Numbered from the stretch's first letter, positions 41,059 to 49,766 are shown. The stretch is DNA of 61,598 nucleotides from Mycobacterium sp. (GCA_025966225.1 JAOPVI010000226.1:1-61598), one strand, 5' to 3'. Numbers and translations: made by a program. Notes: generated by a model from the letters alone, not told the origin.

Positions 41059-42616
41059 GGGGCCAGCCACGCTGGCCGGGGTGATCCGTGCGCAAGCGGA
41101 GGCGCGTGGCGATCACCCATTGCTAGTCTGCGACGGCGACCGGCTGAGTTACGAGGAGGCCGAACGTCGCTCGGCGGAGCTCGCGCGTGGGCTCATCGCA
41201 CTCGGCGCTGGCAAGGGCACGCACGTCGGGATACTCCAGCCGAACGGCTCGGACTTCGTCACCGGCATGCTTGCCGCGGGGCGGATCGGCGCCGTCGTCG
41301 TCCCATTCACCACGTTCGCCACCGTGCGCGAGCTTCGTGACCAACTGGTGGACGGCGACGTGGCGATCCTGTTGTCCGCCAAGGCCTATCGCTCGCACGA
41401 CTACGTCGCGCGGCTGGCCGAGGTAGCGGGCGGCGCCGTCAGTACCAGCGAGCGGCTGATGCGCCCAGCCGTGCCCCAGTTGCGGCACGTGATCTTCGAC
41501 CTCGAACACCTCGGCCGATCCGGAGCCGCGATCGGCGAGGGTCTACTGCAGGCCAGCGAGGCCGACGTGGTCTTCGCAGACACCCTCGCCATCATCTACA
41601 CGTCGGGTTCGACGAGCGCACCCAAGGGCGCGGTGCACACCCACGGTGCGCTGCTGACGCATCAGCGCAACCTCAACGCGGTGCGCGGGCTGACACCGGA
41701 CGAAAGGCTCTTCTGCAACTCGCCCTTCTTCTGGGTGGGAGGCTTCGGATTCGGTCTGCTCGCCACCCTCGTCGCCGGGGCCACCCTGATCTGCTCCAAC
41801 GCCGTCGACGCAGCCGATACCCTCGATCTGCTCGAGGAGCAGCGCCCGACCATGACGAACGGCTTCGTCGCCGCCGTCGCCCCCCTCGCCCGCCACCCGA
41901 GCTTCGCCGACCGTGACCTGTCGTCCATGCGCCGTGGCAACCTCTACGCGATCATGCCGCCCGACACCCGGCCCGCCGATCCCGAACTGCGGCACAACAT
42001 GCTCGGCATGACCGAGGCAGGCGGCACCTTCCTGCTCAGCGCCGACGAAGCCGACCAAGGTGAGCAACGACGCGGTTCGTTCGGCACGCCGGCACCAGGT
42101 TTCGAGACGATGATCGTCGACCCCGACACCGGCGGGCAGACCGCGCTGGGCCATCCAGGCGAGTTGTACATCCGCGGACCCTTCGTGATGCAGCGCTACC
42201 ACGGGCGCAGCCGCGAGGAGTGTTTCGACGCCGACGGTTGGTTTCACACCGGCGACCTGGTCCGCGCCGACGCCGACGGATTCGTCTACTACCTCGGCAG
42301 GCGTGGAGCGATGATCAAGACCGCGGGTGCAAACGTGTCACCCATCGAGGTCGAGAAGGCGATCGCCAGGGTGACCGGCGCAGTCGCCCACGTCATCGGA
42401 CTGCCCGACGCCGATCGCGGTCAGTTGGTGGCTGCGGTGGTCGTCGTCACCGACGATCAGCCCTTCGACGAACGGGTATTGCGCGAGGGACTGGCGCGCG
42501 AGCTGTCGTCGTACAAGATCCCCCGCAGGATCGTCGCGGTGCCTCCCGCGCGCATCCCGCAGCTGTCCAGCGGCAAGGTCGACACCCGCGAACTTTCGAG
42601 GTTGTTCGATGGTTGA
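41051..42616 (+). CDS. Acyl-CoA synthetase (AMP-forming), 2 of 3
   Basis: 521 residues from ATG 41051. Motifs: AIIYTSGSTSAPKGAVHTHG (A3), NSPFFWVGGFGFGLLATLVA, LGMTEAGGTFLLS (A5), WFHTGDLVRADADGFVYYLG (A7) and IPQLSSGKVDTRELSRL with the catalytic lysine. The stretch FFWVGGFGFG is shared with the third ligase (FFWVGGFGSG) but not the first, so ligases 2 and 3 are recent paralogues. It overlaps both neighbours by 8 bases. It may form the CoA ester that enters the crotonase steps coded upstream. Confidence 0.9.
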   Translation: MAEGPATLAGVIRAQAEARGDHPLLVCDGDRLSYEEAERRSAELARGLIALGAGKGTHVGILQPNGSDFVTGMLAAGRIGAVVVPFTTFATVRELRDQLVDGDVAILLSAKAYRSHDYVARLAEVAGGAVSTSERLMRPAVPQLRHVIFDLEHLGRSGAAIGEGLLQASEADVVFADTLAIIYTSGSTSAPKGAVHTHGALLTHQRNLNAVRGLTPDERLFCNSPFFWVGGFGFGLLATLVAGATLICSNAVDAADTLDLLEEQRPTMTNGFVAAVAPLARHPSFADRDLSSMRRGNLYAIMPPDTRPADPELRHNMLGMTEAGGTFLLSADEADQGEQRRGSFGTPAPGFETMIVDPDTGGQTALGHPGELYIRGPFVMQRYHGRSREECFDADGWFHTGDLVRADADGFVYYLGRRGAMIKTAGANVSPIEVEKAIARVTGAVAHVIGLPDADRGQLVAAVVVVTDDQPFDERVLREGLARELSSYKIPRRIVAVPPARIPQLSSGKVDTRELSRLFDG

Positions 42617-44233
42617 CACCATCGACGAACTGCTCCGGCGTCGCGCCGCCGAAGACGCCACCAAACCGGCGGTCGTCGACCCGACGAGACGAATCACGTA
42701 CGCGGAACTGGATTCCACCACGCGAGAGCTCGCCGGCCGATTCGTCGAGTCCGGAGTCGGCAAGGGCAGCCGGGTTGGGCTGGTGATGCCCAACGGCGTC
42801 GAATGGGTGCAGCTCGCGCTGGCGCTTGCCCGGGTGGGCGCCGTGCTGGTCCCACTGAGCACGTTGCTAGCGCCGAACGAACTCGTCGCACAGTTGCGCG
42901 TCGCCGCCGTCCAATTCCTGGTCACCGTCGAGGAGTTCCGCGGTCATCGCTACCTCGACGAACTGCGTGCCGAGTTGGACGACCCAGCGCTCGGCGGCGG
43001 ATCCGCGTATCTCACCGCGCTGCCTGCGCTACGCCACGTCTGGACTGCCGACTCCGGCTCGACCTTGCCCGCGGACGATACGGCCAGGGCCGTGGCGGCC
43101 GCGTTGGCCGCGACGGTCACGCCGAGCGATCCGCTGGCGATCATGTTCACCTCGGGAAGCAGCGGAATGCCCAAGGGGGTCATACACTCTCACGGCAGTG
43201 CACTGGGAGCGGCCCGCTCCGGCCTGGGACCACGATGTATCGACTCCGACACCAGGCTCTATCTTCCGATGCCGTTCTTCTGGGTCGGCGGCTTCGGCAG
43301 CGGCCTCCTGTCGGCGCTCTTGGCACGCGCCGCGCTGGTGACCGAGCCGATGCCCGAGCCCGAGTCCACCTTGCGGTTGCTCGAACGCGAAGGGGTCACG
43401 CTGTTCCGCGGCTGGCCGGACCAGGCTGAAACCTTGGCGCGCAAGCCGATTCGATCGGCGCCGACCTGTCTGCACTGCGGCCGGGCAGCCTCGAGGCGCT
43501 GCTGCCCGCGGCCGAGCGGGCCGCCCCCGGCGCCAGGGCGAAGCTGTTCGGGATGACCGAGTCGTTCGGTCCGTACTGCGGCTATGCCGCCGATACCGAT
43601 ATGCCCGCCTCCGCGTGGGGTAGTTGCGGTACTCCGTTCGCGGGCATGGCGGTTCGAGTCGTAGACGTCGACACCGGGCGGCCGGTCGGCACGGACGAGC
43701 TCGGCGAGCTTCAGCTTCGCGGGCCGCACACGTTGCGCGGAATCTGCCGCCGAAGCCGCGAGCAGACCTTCACCGCCGACGGCTACTACCCCACCGGCGA
43801 CCTCGCCCGGCTCGACGCGGACGGCTTCCTGTTCTTTCACGGCAGATCCGACGACATGTTCAAGGTCAGCGGAGCCACCGTGTATCCCAGCGAGGTGGAG
43901 CAGGCCCTACGCGCCCTGGACGGCGTGGACAGCGCATTCGTCACCAATGTGTCTGGAGCTCGGGGCGACCGCTTGGGTGCCATGGTGGTCTGCGACGTCG
44001 CACGCACGACGGCGGATGCGCTGCGCGCGTCGGCACGAAAGGCGTTGAGCTCCTTCAAGGTCCCGACGGTGTGGCTGCTGGTCGATTCGAACGGGCAAGT
44101 ACCTCGCGGCTCGACGGGCAAGGTCGACGTCCGTCGGCTCCGTGACATGCTCTCCAGAACAACGGAATTGGATTCACGAGGCCCGCGAGCTGAGCGGCGC
44201 GCGATGAGGCGCGAACGAAAGGAAGATTCATGA
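42609..44233 (+). pseudogene. Acyl-CoA synthetase 3 of 3, broken by a one-base deletion
   Basis: From ATG 42609 a normal ligase N-domain runs through AIMFTSGSSGMPKGVIHSHG and LPMPFFWVGGFGSGLLSALL to FRGWPDQAETLAR at about 43440. There the frame changes: adding one C restores QADSIGADLSALRPGSLEAL, FGMTESFGPYCGY, YYPTGDLARLDADGFLFFHG and PRGSTGKVDVRRLRDML up to a stop at 44233. So a single base is missing near 43442 in a run of GCGC. All motifs are otherwise intact and undecayed, which means either a very recent mutation or a sequencing error. If real, the protein loses its C-terminal domain. Confidence 0.85.
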
Positions 44234-45051
44234 CGGGCAAACTCGAGGGCAAGGTCGCCTTCATCACCGGCGCGGCGCGGGGTCAGGGCCGGGCACACGC
44301 GGTCCGGATGGCCGAGGAGGGCGCGGACATCATCGCCGTCGACCTTGCCGGCCGGGTCGCACCGAGCGTCAAGTACGACCCCGCCACGGGAGCAGACCTC
44401 GCCGAGACCGTTCGGCTGGTACAGGCCACCGGGCGCCGCATCCTCACCTCCGTGGTGGACACCCGCGACTACCCCGGCCTCGCCAAGGCCGTCAGCGACG
44501 GTGTCGCCGAATTGGGTCGGCTCGACGTCATCGTCGCCAACGCCGGTATCGCGGTGCCCCAGACGTGGAACGAGATCACGCCGGAGTCGTGGGGCGACGT
44601 CATCAACGTCAACGTGACCGGTACGTGGAACGCCGTCATGGCGGGCGCACAGAAGATCGTCGACGGCGGGCGCGGAGGTTCGATCATCCTGATCAGCTCG
44701 GCCGCCGGGCTCAAGATGCAGCCGTTCATGGTCCACTACACCACCAGCAAGCACGCAGTGACCGGCATGGCGCGGGCGTTCGCCGCCGAACTGGGCAGGC
44801 ATTCGGTTCGGGTCAACAGCGTGCACCCCGGTCCCGTCGCCACCGATATGGGTTCGGGCGACATGATGTCCGAGATCGGCCGGACCATGGAGTCCTACCC
44901 GCAGTTGTCGAGCATGCTTCTCGGCTTCCTCACGATGGGCATCGCCGAGGCGGGCGACATCGCCGATGCCGTGCTCTGGCTGGCCAGCGACGAGTCGAAG
45001 TTCGTCACCGCAGCGGCCATCCCCGTCGACGGCGGAACCACCCAGTACTGA
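44230..45051 (+). CDS. Mycofactocin-coupled SDR
   Basis: 273 residues, overlapping the ligase frame by four bases. LEGKVAFITGAARGQGRAHA and VRMAEEGADIIAVD are the hallmark opening of the SDR family whose NAD cofactor is non-exchangeable and recycled by mycofactocin (TIGR03971 type); a longer loop of about 15 residues (GRVAPSVKYDPATGADL) after the second strand is the insertion typical of it. Catalytic residues are Ser157, Tyr170 and Lys174. It would oxidise a secondary alcohol of the pathway. The mycofactocin biosynthesis genes are not in this window. Last gene of the 37104 operon. Confidence 0.88.
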   Translation: MTGKLEGKVAFITGAARGQGRAHAVRMAEEGADIIAVDLAGRVAPSVKYDPATGADLAETVRLVQATGRRILTSVVDTRDYPGLAKAVSDGVAELGRLDVIVANAGIAVPQTWNEITPESWGDVINVNVTGTWNAVMAGAQKIVDGGRGGSIILISSAAGLKMQPFMVHYTTSKHAVTGMARAFAAELGRHSVRVNSVHPGPVATDMGSGDMMSEIGRTMESYPQLSSMLLGFLTMGIAEAGDIADAVLWLASDESKFVTAAAIPVDGGTTQY

Positions 45052-45085
45052 CCGCGGCAGTACTGACCGCCGAGGAGCCCGCGAA

Positions 45086-45735
45086 TCAACGGGTCGCGAC
45101 GGCAGGCGCGAGCGCTCGGGTCAGGAACGCCACCTGGTCGTCACAGACCTTGTCGAACCATTCGTTTCCCGGCCAGACGTCGAAGTGGTCACACGGGTAG
45201 TGGTGTACTTCGCCCCGGCCCGCGACCGCGGTCTTGACGACGGAGGCGGCGGGCACGTACCGATCGAAGTCGCTGACCTGAACCAGCAGTCGGCACTTGA
45301 GCCGTTTGGCCGCCGGGGTGGCCCGAATCCCGCCCAGCTCGAGCCCGACGGCGGAGTCGACCTCGTTGCGCCACGGCGGTCCCGCCAGCGCGGTGTAGCT
45401 CTCGTAAGCTCCGTCGAGCGCCAATGCGCCGCGTTCGTCGGAGTAGGCGACCAACGGCATCAGCTTGGCGCCCTGCCGCGGGCGACGGACACCTTGCTGG
45501 CCACGCCGGTGGCCATCCACGACAGGGCAGTCAGCACGCTGCGCTGCCCGATCGCGGCCCGCGGCGAAGCGCTCGGCGACGGTTCCAGCCCCGAGTCCTT
45601 GGTGCCGCCGAAGCCGTGCGCCATCACCACCATCGCCCGACCGTTCGGGCCCGTCATCCGATCGGACTCGGCGCGGAAATGTCAAGCGTGGCAACGCACG
45701 CCGTGGGAGTCGAACGTGACTTCGGCGTAGCTCAT
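45086..45735 (-). pseudogene. Degenerate alpha/beta hydrolase
   Basis: An ATG at 45735 overlaps the TetR stop (ATGA) and opens SYAEVTFDSHGVRCHA, then a TGA at 45684-45682 interrupts where Trp is expected, and the same frame continues HFRAESDRMTGPNGRAMV and VMAHGFGGTKDSGLEP. A frameshift follows, AERFAA appears in another frame, and the nucleophile-elbow region is deleted. The C-terminal third is intact in a further frame: MPLVAYSDERGALALDGAYE, RLKCRLLVQVSDFDRYVPAA and HHYPCDHFDVWPGNEWFD with the terminal Asp and His of the triad. At least one nonsense change, frameshifts and a deletion make it non-functional. Confidence 0.82.
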
Positions 45736-46370
45736 GCCGGCTCTCCAGACTGCTCGGACAGGTCGGTGATTCCGTAGACCGAGCTAAGCCAGATGGCCGC
45801 CGCTCCGTCCTTCAACTGTGCACTGGTCAGCGTGCCGCCGAGCGTCAGCCGCTCCAGCAACCGGTCGTTGACTTCGAGCAGCACGGCCGCGAGCACGTCG
45901 GGGTCCAGCCCGTCGGGGGCCCGCCCCGCCGCCCGGTCGGTGCGAATCATCTCGGCGATCGACTCCGTGAACGACTCCCGGGCGCCATCCCAGATGTCAC
46001 GCACCGACGTACTGGATCCGCGCACCTCGAGCATCGCCTTGAAGAGGTGGTGATGTCGGGCTCGCATCGCGAACAAGCCGTCGAGCATCGCGCAGATGCG
46101 GTTCCGGGGAGAATCCACTGTGGACGTGAAATGTTCGTTCACGACGATGGTTTCGTCAATCATGCGTTCCATGAGCGCGGCGACCGCGGCGCCCTTGTTC
46201 TCGAAGTAGAAGTAGAAGGCCGAGCGCGTCACGCCGGCCTGTTTGGAGATCTCGGCGATGTTGATCGCCTCGAGGCTCGACTCCTGCAGCCAGGTGTCCA
46301 GCGCGTCCAGGATGGCCTCGCGCCGGTAGTCGCTGCGCTGGGGCGGTCGCCGATCGGTCTGTGACCTCAC
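45732..46370 (-). CDS. EthR-like TetR regulator
   Basis: 212 residues. HTH: YRREAILDALDTWLQESSLE, NIAEISKQAGVTRSAFYFYF and ENKGAAVAALMERM. The recognition helix TRSAFYFYFENK and the C-terminal pattern LLEVNDRLLERLTLGG then IWLSSVYGITD match EthR, the repressor of the Baeyer-Villiger monooxygenase EthA in M. tuberculosis. Here too it is linked to a flavin monooxygenase gene, now broken, with a four-base overlap. The divergent palindromes at 47122-47154 are likely sites, 40-90 bases upstream of the monooxygenase ATG. The regulator is intact although both neighbours it was transcribed with are decayed. Confidence 0.87.
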   Translation of the reverse strand: MRSQTDRRPPQRSDYRREAILDALDTWLQESSLEAINIAEISKQAGVTRSAFYFYFENKGAAVAALMERMIDETIVVNEHFTSTVDSPRNRICAMLDGLFAMRARHHHLFKAMLEVRGSSTSVRDIWDGARESFTESIAEMIRTDRAAGRAPDGLDPDVLAAVLLEVNDRLLERLTLGGTLTSAQLKDGAAAIWLSSVYGITDLSEQSGEPA

Positions 46371-47082
46371 GAGTGCACCGGTTGCCGCATGTCGGCCCGC
46401 TTCATCCCGGCGGGCAGTTCGCGCGCGCGCATGTCGTGCTCGTAGTGGAAGTAGTCCACCTGCTGGGTGTGCCGCGCACTACCGGTGCAGTGGCCGGTGT
46501 AGAGCTCTTGGTCGGCGTCGATGACGCGTTCCATCTGATCGGCCGAGGGCAGTGCATAGCGGCCGATGGCATAGGCGGCGAGGCAACGCGATTGGCACTC
46601 GACGAATGGAAACGACGTCGGTATCGCCTGGGCGAACCCGATGAACGCGAGGTCCTCGAGGCCGGGCGCGAACATGCGCTTGTAGAGCCGAATGCTGTTG
46701 TCCGGCGCGCCGATGAAGCCGGGATCGAAGAACGGGAACGTGATGTTGTAGCCGGTCGCGTAGATGATCACGTCGAACTGGCCGCTGGTTCCGTCGTCGA
46801 AGTGCACCGTGTCTCCTTGATGTCGGTGTGGTGCGGAAAGGACGGGTAGTGCGCCGGCATGGGAAAGTCCTTGAACGACAACATCTGCCGGGAGGTGTCG
46901 ATGTGCAGCGAACGGTATGCGCTGCTGTGTCCGTTCGGGTTGCCGAACGCCCAGTTGCCACCGATGCGGTCGGACGTCTCAAACGTGGTGTACGGGACGC
47001 CGTAGTCCTTCAGCATCTTTCCTGCGGTCAATCCGCTGATGCCTGCACCGATGACCGCGGTGCGCGGGTGAGCCTTGTCCAC
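46367..47082 (-). pseudogene. Flavin-containing monooxygenase with a large internal deletion
   Basis: The N-terminal 90 residues are intact: RTAVIGAGISGLTAGKMLKD with the FAD GxGxxG, TSDRIGGNWAFGNPNGHSSA and HYPSFPHHTDIKE. Directly afterwards, in a shifted frame, the C-terminal part starts with VHFDDGTSGQFDVIIYATGY and runs through FIGFAQAIPTSFPFVECQSR to the stop. The intervening 230-250 residues of an FMO/BVMO, including the NADPH-binding site and the FMO fingerprint, are gone. The continuity of both ends shows a deletion with a one-base frame change near 46795. It was the likely target of the EthR-like regulator. Confidence 0.88.
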
Positions 47083-47121
47083 TGCCGCTCCTCGGGGTTC
47101 TGCGGGACATTATCAGCCGAT

Positions 47122-47154
47122 TTGACGTACGTCAACGAGTTCTGACAACTGTCA
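47122..47154. promoter_or_regulatory. Two palindromes in the monooxygenase/DLH intergenic region
   Basis: TTGACG-TACG-TCAA-type palindrome TTGACGTACGTCAA is perfect at 47122-47135, and TGACA-AC-TGTCA is perfect at 47143-47154. Both share TGAC/GTCA half-sites and lie between the divergent monooxygenase and dienelactone hydrolase genes. They are good candidates for the EthR-like regulator. Confidence 0.6.
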
Positions 47155-47174
47155 ATTGCATGGTTCGCTAACGT

Positions 47175-47882
47175 ATGGCCATGGCGGACATCGACTATCC
47201 CTCGGCCCACGGAACCGTGCCCGCATACCTCGCGATTCCGGAGGGCGACGGCCCATGGCCGGCCGTCGTCGTCCTGCACGACGCGATGGGCATGACGGAA
47301 GACATCCGGCGAATCACCGACCGCTTCGCCGCCAGCGGCTACCTCGCACTGGCCCCAGCGCTCTACCGCCGCGGCAACCGGGTGAGATGCGTCGTGGCGA
47401 CCTTCCGGGCGTCGCTCACTGGCGGAGGTTCGGCCGTCGACGCAATCGTCGCAGCCCGCGATCAGTTGGCCGCCGACCCGCGCTGCACCGGGATGGTTGG
47501 CTCGATCGGCTTCTGCCTTGGCGGCGGCTTCTGCCTACAGTTGGCACCACGCGGGGTGTTCGACGCGACCGCACCGAATTACGGCGTCGTGCCGAAACTG
47601 CCTGACCTCACCGGCGCGTGCCCCGTGGTCGCCAGCTACGGCGGGCGCGACGGGATGCTGCCAGGGGCGGCGGCCCGACTGGAGGCCGAACTCGCTCGCG
47701 CCGACGTCCCGCGAGACGTCAAGGAGTACCCGAACGTCGGCCACGGTTTCATGAACGACTGGGGCTACCCCCAGGTCGTACAGTTCGTCGAACGCATTGC
47801 GGGGCTGTCTTATTCACGCCCGGAGGCCGAAGACGCCTGGGTTCGCATCCTGACGTTCTTCGACGAGCACCTCAACGCCTAA
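47175..47882 (+). CDS. Dienelactone hydrolase family protein
   Basis: 235 residues. VPAYLAIPEGDGPWPAVVVL, HDAMGMTEDIRRITDRFAAS, the nucleophile in VGSIGFCLGGGFCLQLA (Cys114), Asp in GGRDGMLPG and His in YPNVGHGFMNDWG make up the Cys-Asp-His triad of the family. It hydrolyses lactones or esters of cyclic compounds; together with the adjacent Baeyer-Villiger-type monooxygenase remnant it would have formed a ketone-to-lactone-to-acid route. Its stop codon TAA is formed by the first bases of the inserted mobile element, so its C-terminus may have been slightly altered. Confidence 0.88.
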   Translation: MAMADIDYPSAHGTVPAYLAIPEGDGPWPAVVVLHDAMGMTEDIRRITDRFAASGYLALAPALYRRGNRVRCVVATFRASLTGGGSAVDAIVAARDQLAADPRCTGMVGSIGFCLGGGFCLQLAPRGVFDATAPNYGVVPKLPDLTGACPVVASYGGRDGMLPGAAARLEAELARADVPRDVKEYPNVGHGFMNDWGYPQVVQFVERIAGLSYSRPEAEDAWVRILTFFDEHLNA

Positions 47883-48240
47883 AGCGTGTCGAACAACTGG
47901 GTGCGGTCGAGTCGTCGTAGTAGGAGGGCGATTGGCTAAGGATGAGGAATCCTGCGTGGGCTTGGAGGGTGGTTTCGTAGTGGCGGTCCAGGCGCCGGCA
48001 GTAGTTGATCCAGCCGTTGGTGCGTTCGACGACCCATCGGCGCGGTTGCACGATGAACCCGCGGCCGGGTTTTAGCCCAGACACGATGTCGACGGTGACG
48101 CCGGCCTTGGCGGCGGCGTCAGCGACAGCGGATCCGGTGTAACCCTTGTCCGCCCAGACGTGGGTGGTGGTTGGTGCGATGCGTTTGGCCTGTCGCAGCA
48201 GTGTTGGCCACGGGGCCCGGTTTGTGTCGGTCGGAGGTGG
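47879..48240 (-). pseudogene. C-terminal fragment of an IS5-family transposase
   Basis: Reading leftwards, LRQAKRIAPTTTHVWADKGY carries the second-Asp region, and RRWVVERTNGWINYCRRLDR the catalytic Glu with its Arg, followed by HYETTLQAHAGFLILSQ. After that a one-base loss shifts the frame; in the corrected frame the end reads ALLLRRLDRTQLFDTL and stops inside the left terminal repeat. The N-terminal half with the first Asp is missing from about 48240 on, exactly where the TnpB module begins. Non-functional. Confidence 0.85.
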
Positions 48241-48251
48241 GATGCTCATCA

Positions 48252-49694
48252 ATGATGACGCGTCACACCACGTTCCGGTTCTGTCTCGACCCGACGGTCG
48301 AGCAGCACGAGGTGCTGGCCCGCCACGCCGGGGCGTCCCGGTTTGCGTTCAACCAGTGCCTACGGATCGTCAAGACTGGGCTCGCCCAGCGCACGACCGC
48401 CCCGGACGTCACGGTGCCGTGGTCGGGGTTCGATCTGATCAACGCGTTCAACGCGTGGAAGACAACCGAGGCCGCCGGCCGGGTCATCGCCGTCGACACC
48501 CACGGCGTCGCAGCGGTCGGGGTGACCGGGTTGTCGTGGCGGTCGCAGGTGTGTCAGCAGGTGTTCGAGGAAGCCGCCGTCGACCTCGGTCGAGCGTTGA
48601 CCGCGTGGTCGGACTCCCGCTCGGGCAAGGGAAAGGGTAAGCGGGTCGGGTTCCCCCGGTTCAAGAAGAAGACCAGCACGACCCCGTCGTTTCGGCTACG
48701 CAACAAACACCCCAAGAGCGGCACGTCGGCGATCCGCGTCGGCCAGCACGATCGTCCGCGCTCGGTCATCCTGCCCGGCATCGGCCCGATCGCAGTGCAC
48801 GGGGACACCCGCCGGTTGCGCCGCATGCTGGCCAACGGCCGCGCGAAGATCTGCTTCGCCACCGTGTCCCACCGCGCCGGGCGGTGGTGGGTGTCGCTGA
48901 ATGTCGAGGCTGCCGACCTGCATCCGGCCCACCACCACAGCCCGCGCACCGACGGCGACGACGGTGGCTGGGTGGGTGTGGACCGGGGTCTGTCGGCGTT
49001 CCTGGTCGCGGCCACCAGCGACGGCGCCGAAGTCGCGCGTGTCATCGACGCCCCCAAGGCCCTCGCCGCGGGCATGAAGAAGCAACGGCGACTAGCGAAA
49101 CGCTTGTCGCGCTCACAGAAGGGATCACGCAACCGCGGTGAGGCCGCCGCGAAACTACGGCGTCACCACCATCACGTCGCGAACGTGCGGCGCCATTTCC
49201 TGCACCAGGTCTGCAACGCGTTGGTCAAGACCCACGACCGGCTCGTCCTCGAAGACCTCAACGTGTCCGGGATGCTGCACAACCACCACCTGGCCCGCGC
49301 TATCTCCGACGCGGGCTGGGCCGAGTTCGCCCGCATCGTGGGCTACAAGCAGGCCTGGCGGCACGGCACGGTCGTGCTGGCTGACCGCTGGTTTCCCTCC
49401 AGCAAGCGGTGCTCGCACTGCGGGACCGTCCGCGGCGATCTGACGCTGGCCGATCGGGTGTTCACCTGCAGCTGTGGGTATTCGGCCGATCGCGACCTCA
49501 ACGCCGCGGTCAACCTCGCGTGCTGGGGCCAGCAGCACCACCATGATTCACCCCACGATCCCCGGACCCCCAAGCAACGGGGCCGGGCCACCAACGCCCG
49601 CCGACGGGACGGCACTGACCAGCACCCCACGTGTGCCGGTGAAACCAGCCCGAAAGACGCGGGAACCGACGTTCACACCGCACCAGCGGCCTGA
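48252..49694 (+). CDS. tnpB: TnpB RNA-guided nuclease (IS605/IS607 type)
   Basis: 480 residues from ATG 48252. RuvC-like residues are intact: Asp244 in WVGVDRGLSAFLVA, Glu334 in RLVLEDLNVSGM, and Asp413/Asp415 in SADRDLNAAVNLACWG. The zinc finger is CSHCG...CSCG between them, and the N-terminus has the usual TFRFCLDPTVEQHEVLARHA and SRFAFNQCL. A histidine- and arginine-rich C-terminal extension (about 430-480) follows. TnpB proteins cut DNA guided by an RNA from the element's right end and favour retention of the element. No TnpA lies beside it. The frame is undamaged, in contrast to the transposase fragment. Confidence 0.92.
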   Translation: MMTRHTTFRFCLDPTVEQHEVLARHAGASRFAFNQCLRIVKTGLAQRTTAPDVTVPWSGFDLINAFNAWKTTEAAGRVIAVDTHGVAAVGVTGLSWRSQVCQQVFEEAAVDLGRALTAWSDSRSGKGKGKRVGFPRFKKKTSTTPSFRLRNKHPKSGTSAIRVGQHDRPRSVILPGIGPIAVHGDTRRLRRMLANGRAKICFATVSHRAGRWWVSLNVEAADLHPAHHHSPRTDGDDGGWVGVDRGLSAFLVAATSDGAEVARVIDAPKALAAGMKKQRRLAKRLSRSQKGSRNRGEAAAKLRRHHHHVANVRRHFLHQVCNALVKTHDRLVLEDLNVSGMLHNHHLARAISDAGWAEFARIVGYKQAWRHGTVVLADRWFPSSKRCSHCGTVRGDLTLADRVFTCSCGYSADRDLNAAVNLACWGQQHHHDSPHDPRTPKQRGRATNARRRDGTDQHPTCAGETSPKDAGTDVHTAPAA

Positions 49695-49741
49695 ACCGAC
49701 GACGCCCGAGAAGGGCGGTGCCGACCACTCACCAGAGTTGA
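49600..49741 (+). ncRNA. Candidate omega/reRNA at the 3' end of tnpB
   Basis: In IS605/IS607 elements the guide RNA overlaps the tnpB 3' end and reads out into the flank. Here the tail and the 48 bases after the stop contain a hairpin CGCCC-GAGAA-GGGCG (49703-49717) followed by GTGCCGACCACTCACCAG. The position is right, but the boundary with the IS5 terminal repeat is not defined, so scaffold and guide cannot be separated by eye. Confidence 0.3.
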
Positions 49742-49766
49742 TCGACACGCTTTAGGAGCGATTCCG

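Larger units (their letters stand above)
47878..49756. mobile_element. Chimeric element: IS5-type ends with truncated transposase and TnpB
   Basis: The ends carry 15-base perfect inverted repeats, CCTAAAGCGTGTCGA at 47878-47892 and its complement at 49742-49756, followed by a further CAACT match inside each end after one mismatch. If a TA target duplication is assumed (47880-47881 and 49753-49754) the element proper is 47882-49752. Inside are the C-terminal third of an IS5/IS427-type transposase on the minus strand and a complete tnpB on the plus strand. The transposase stop codon lies in the left repeat, as is normal for that group. No N-terminal transposase half is present, so the element can move only in trans, if at all. 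Confidence 0.8.
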
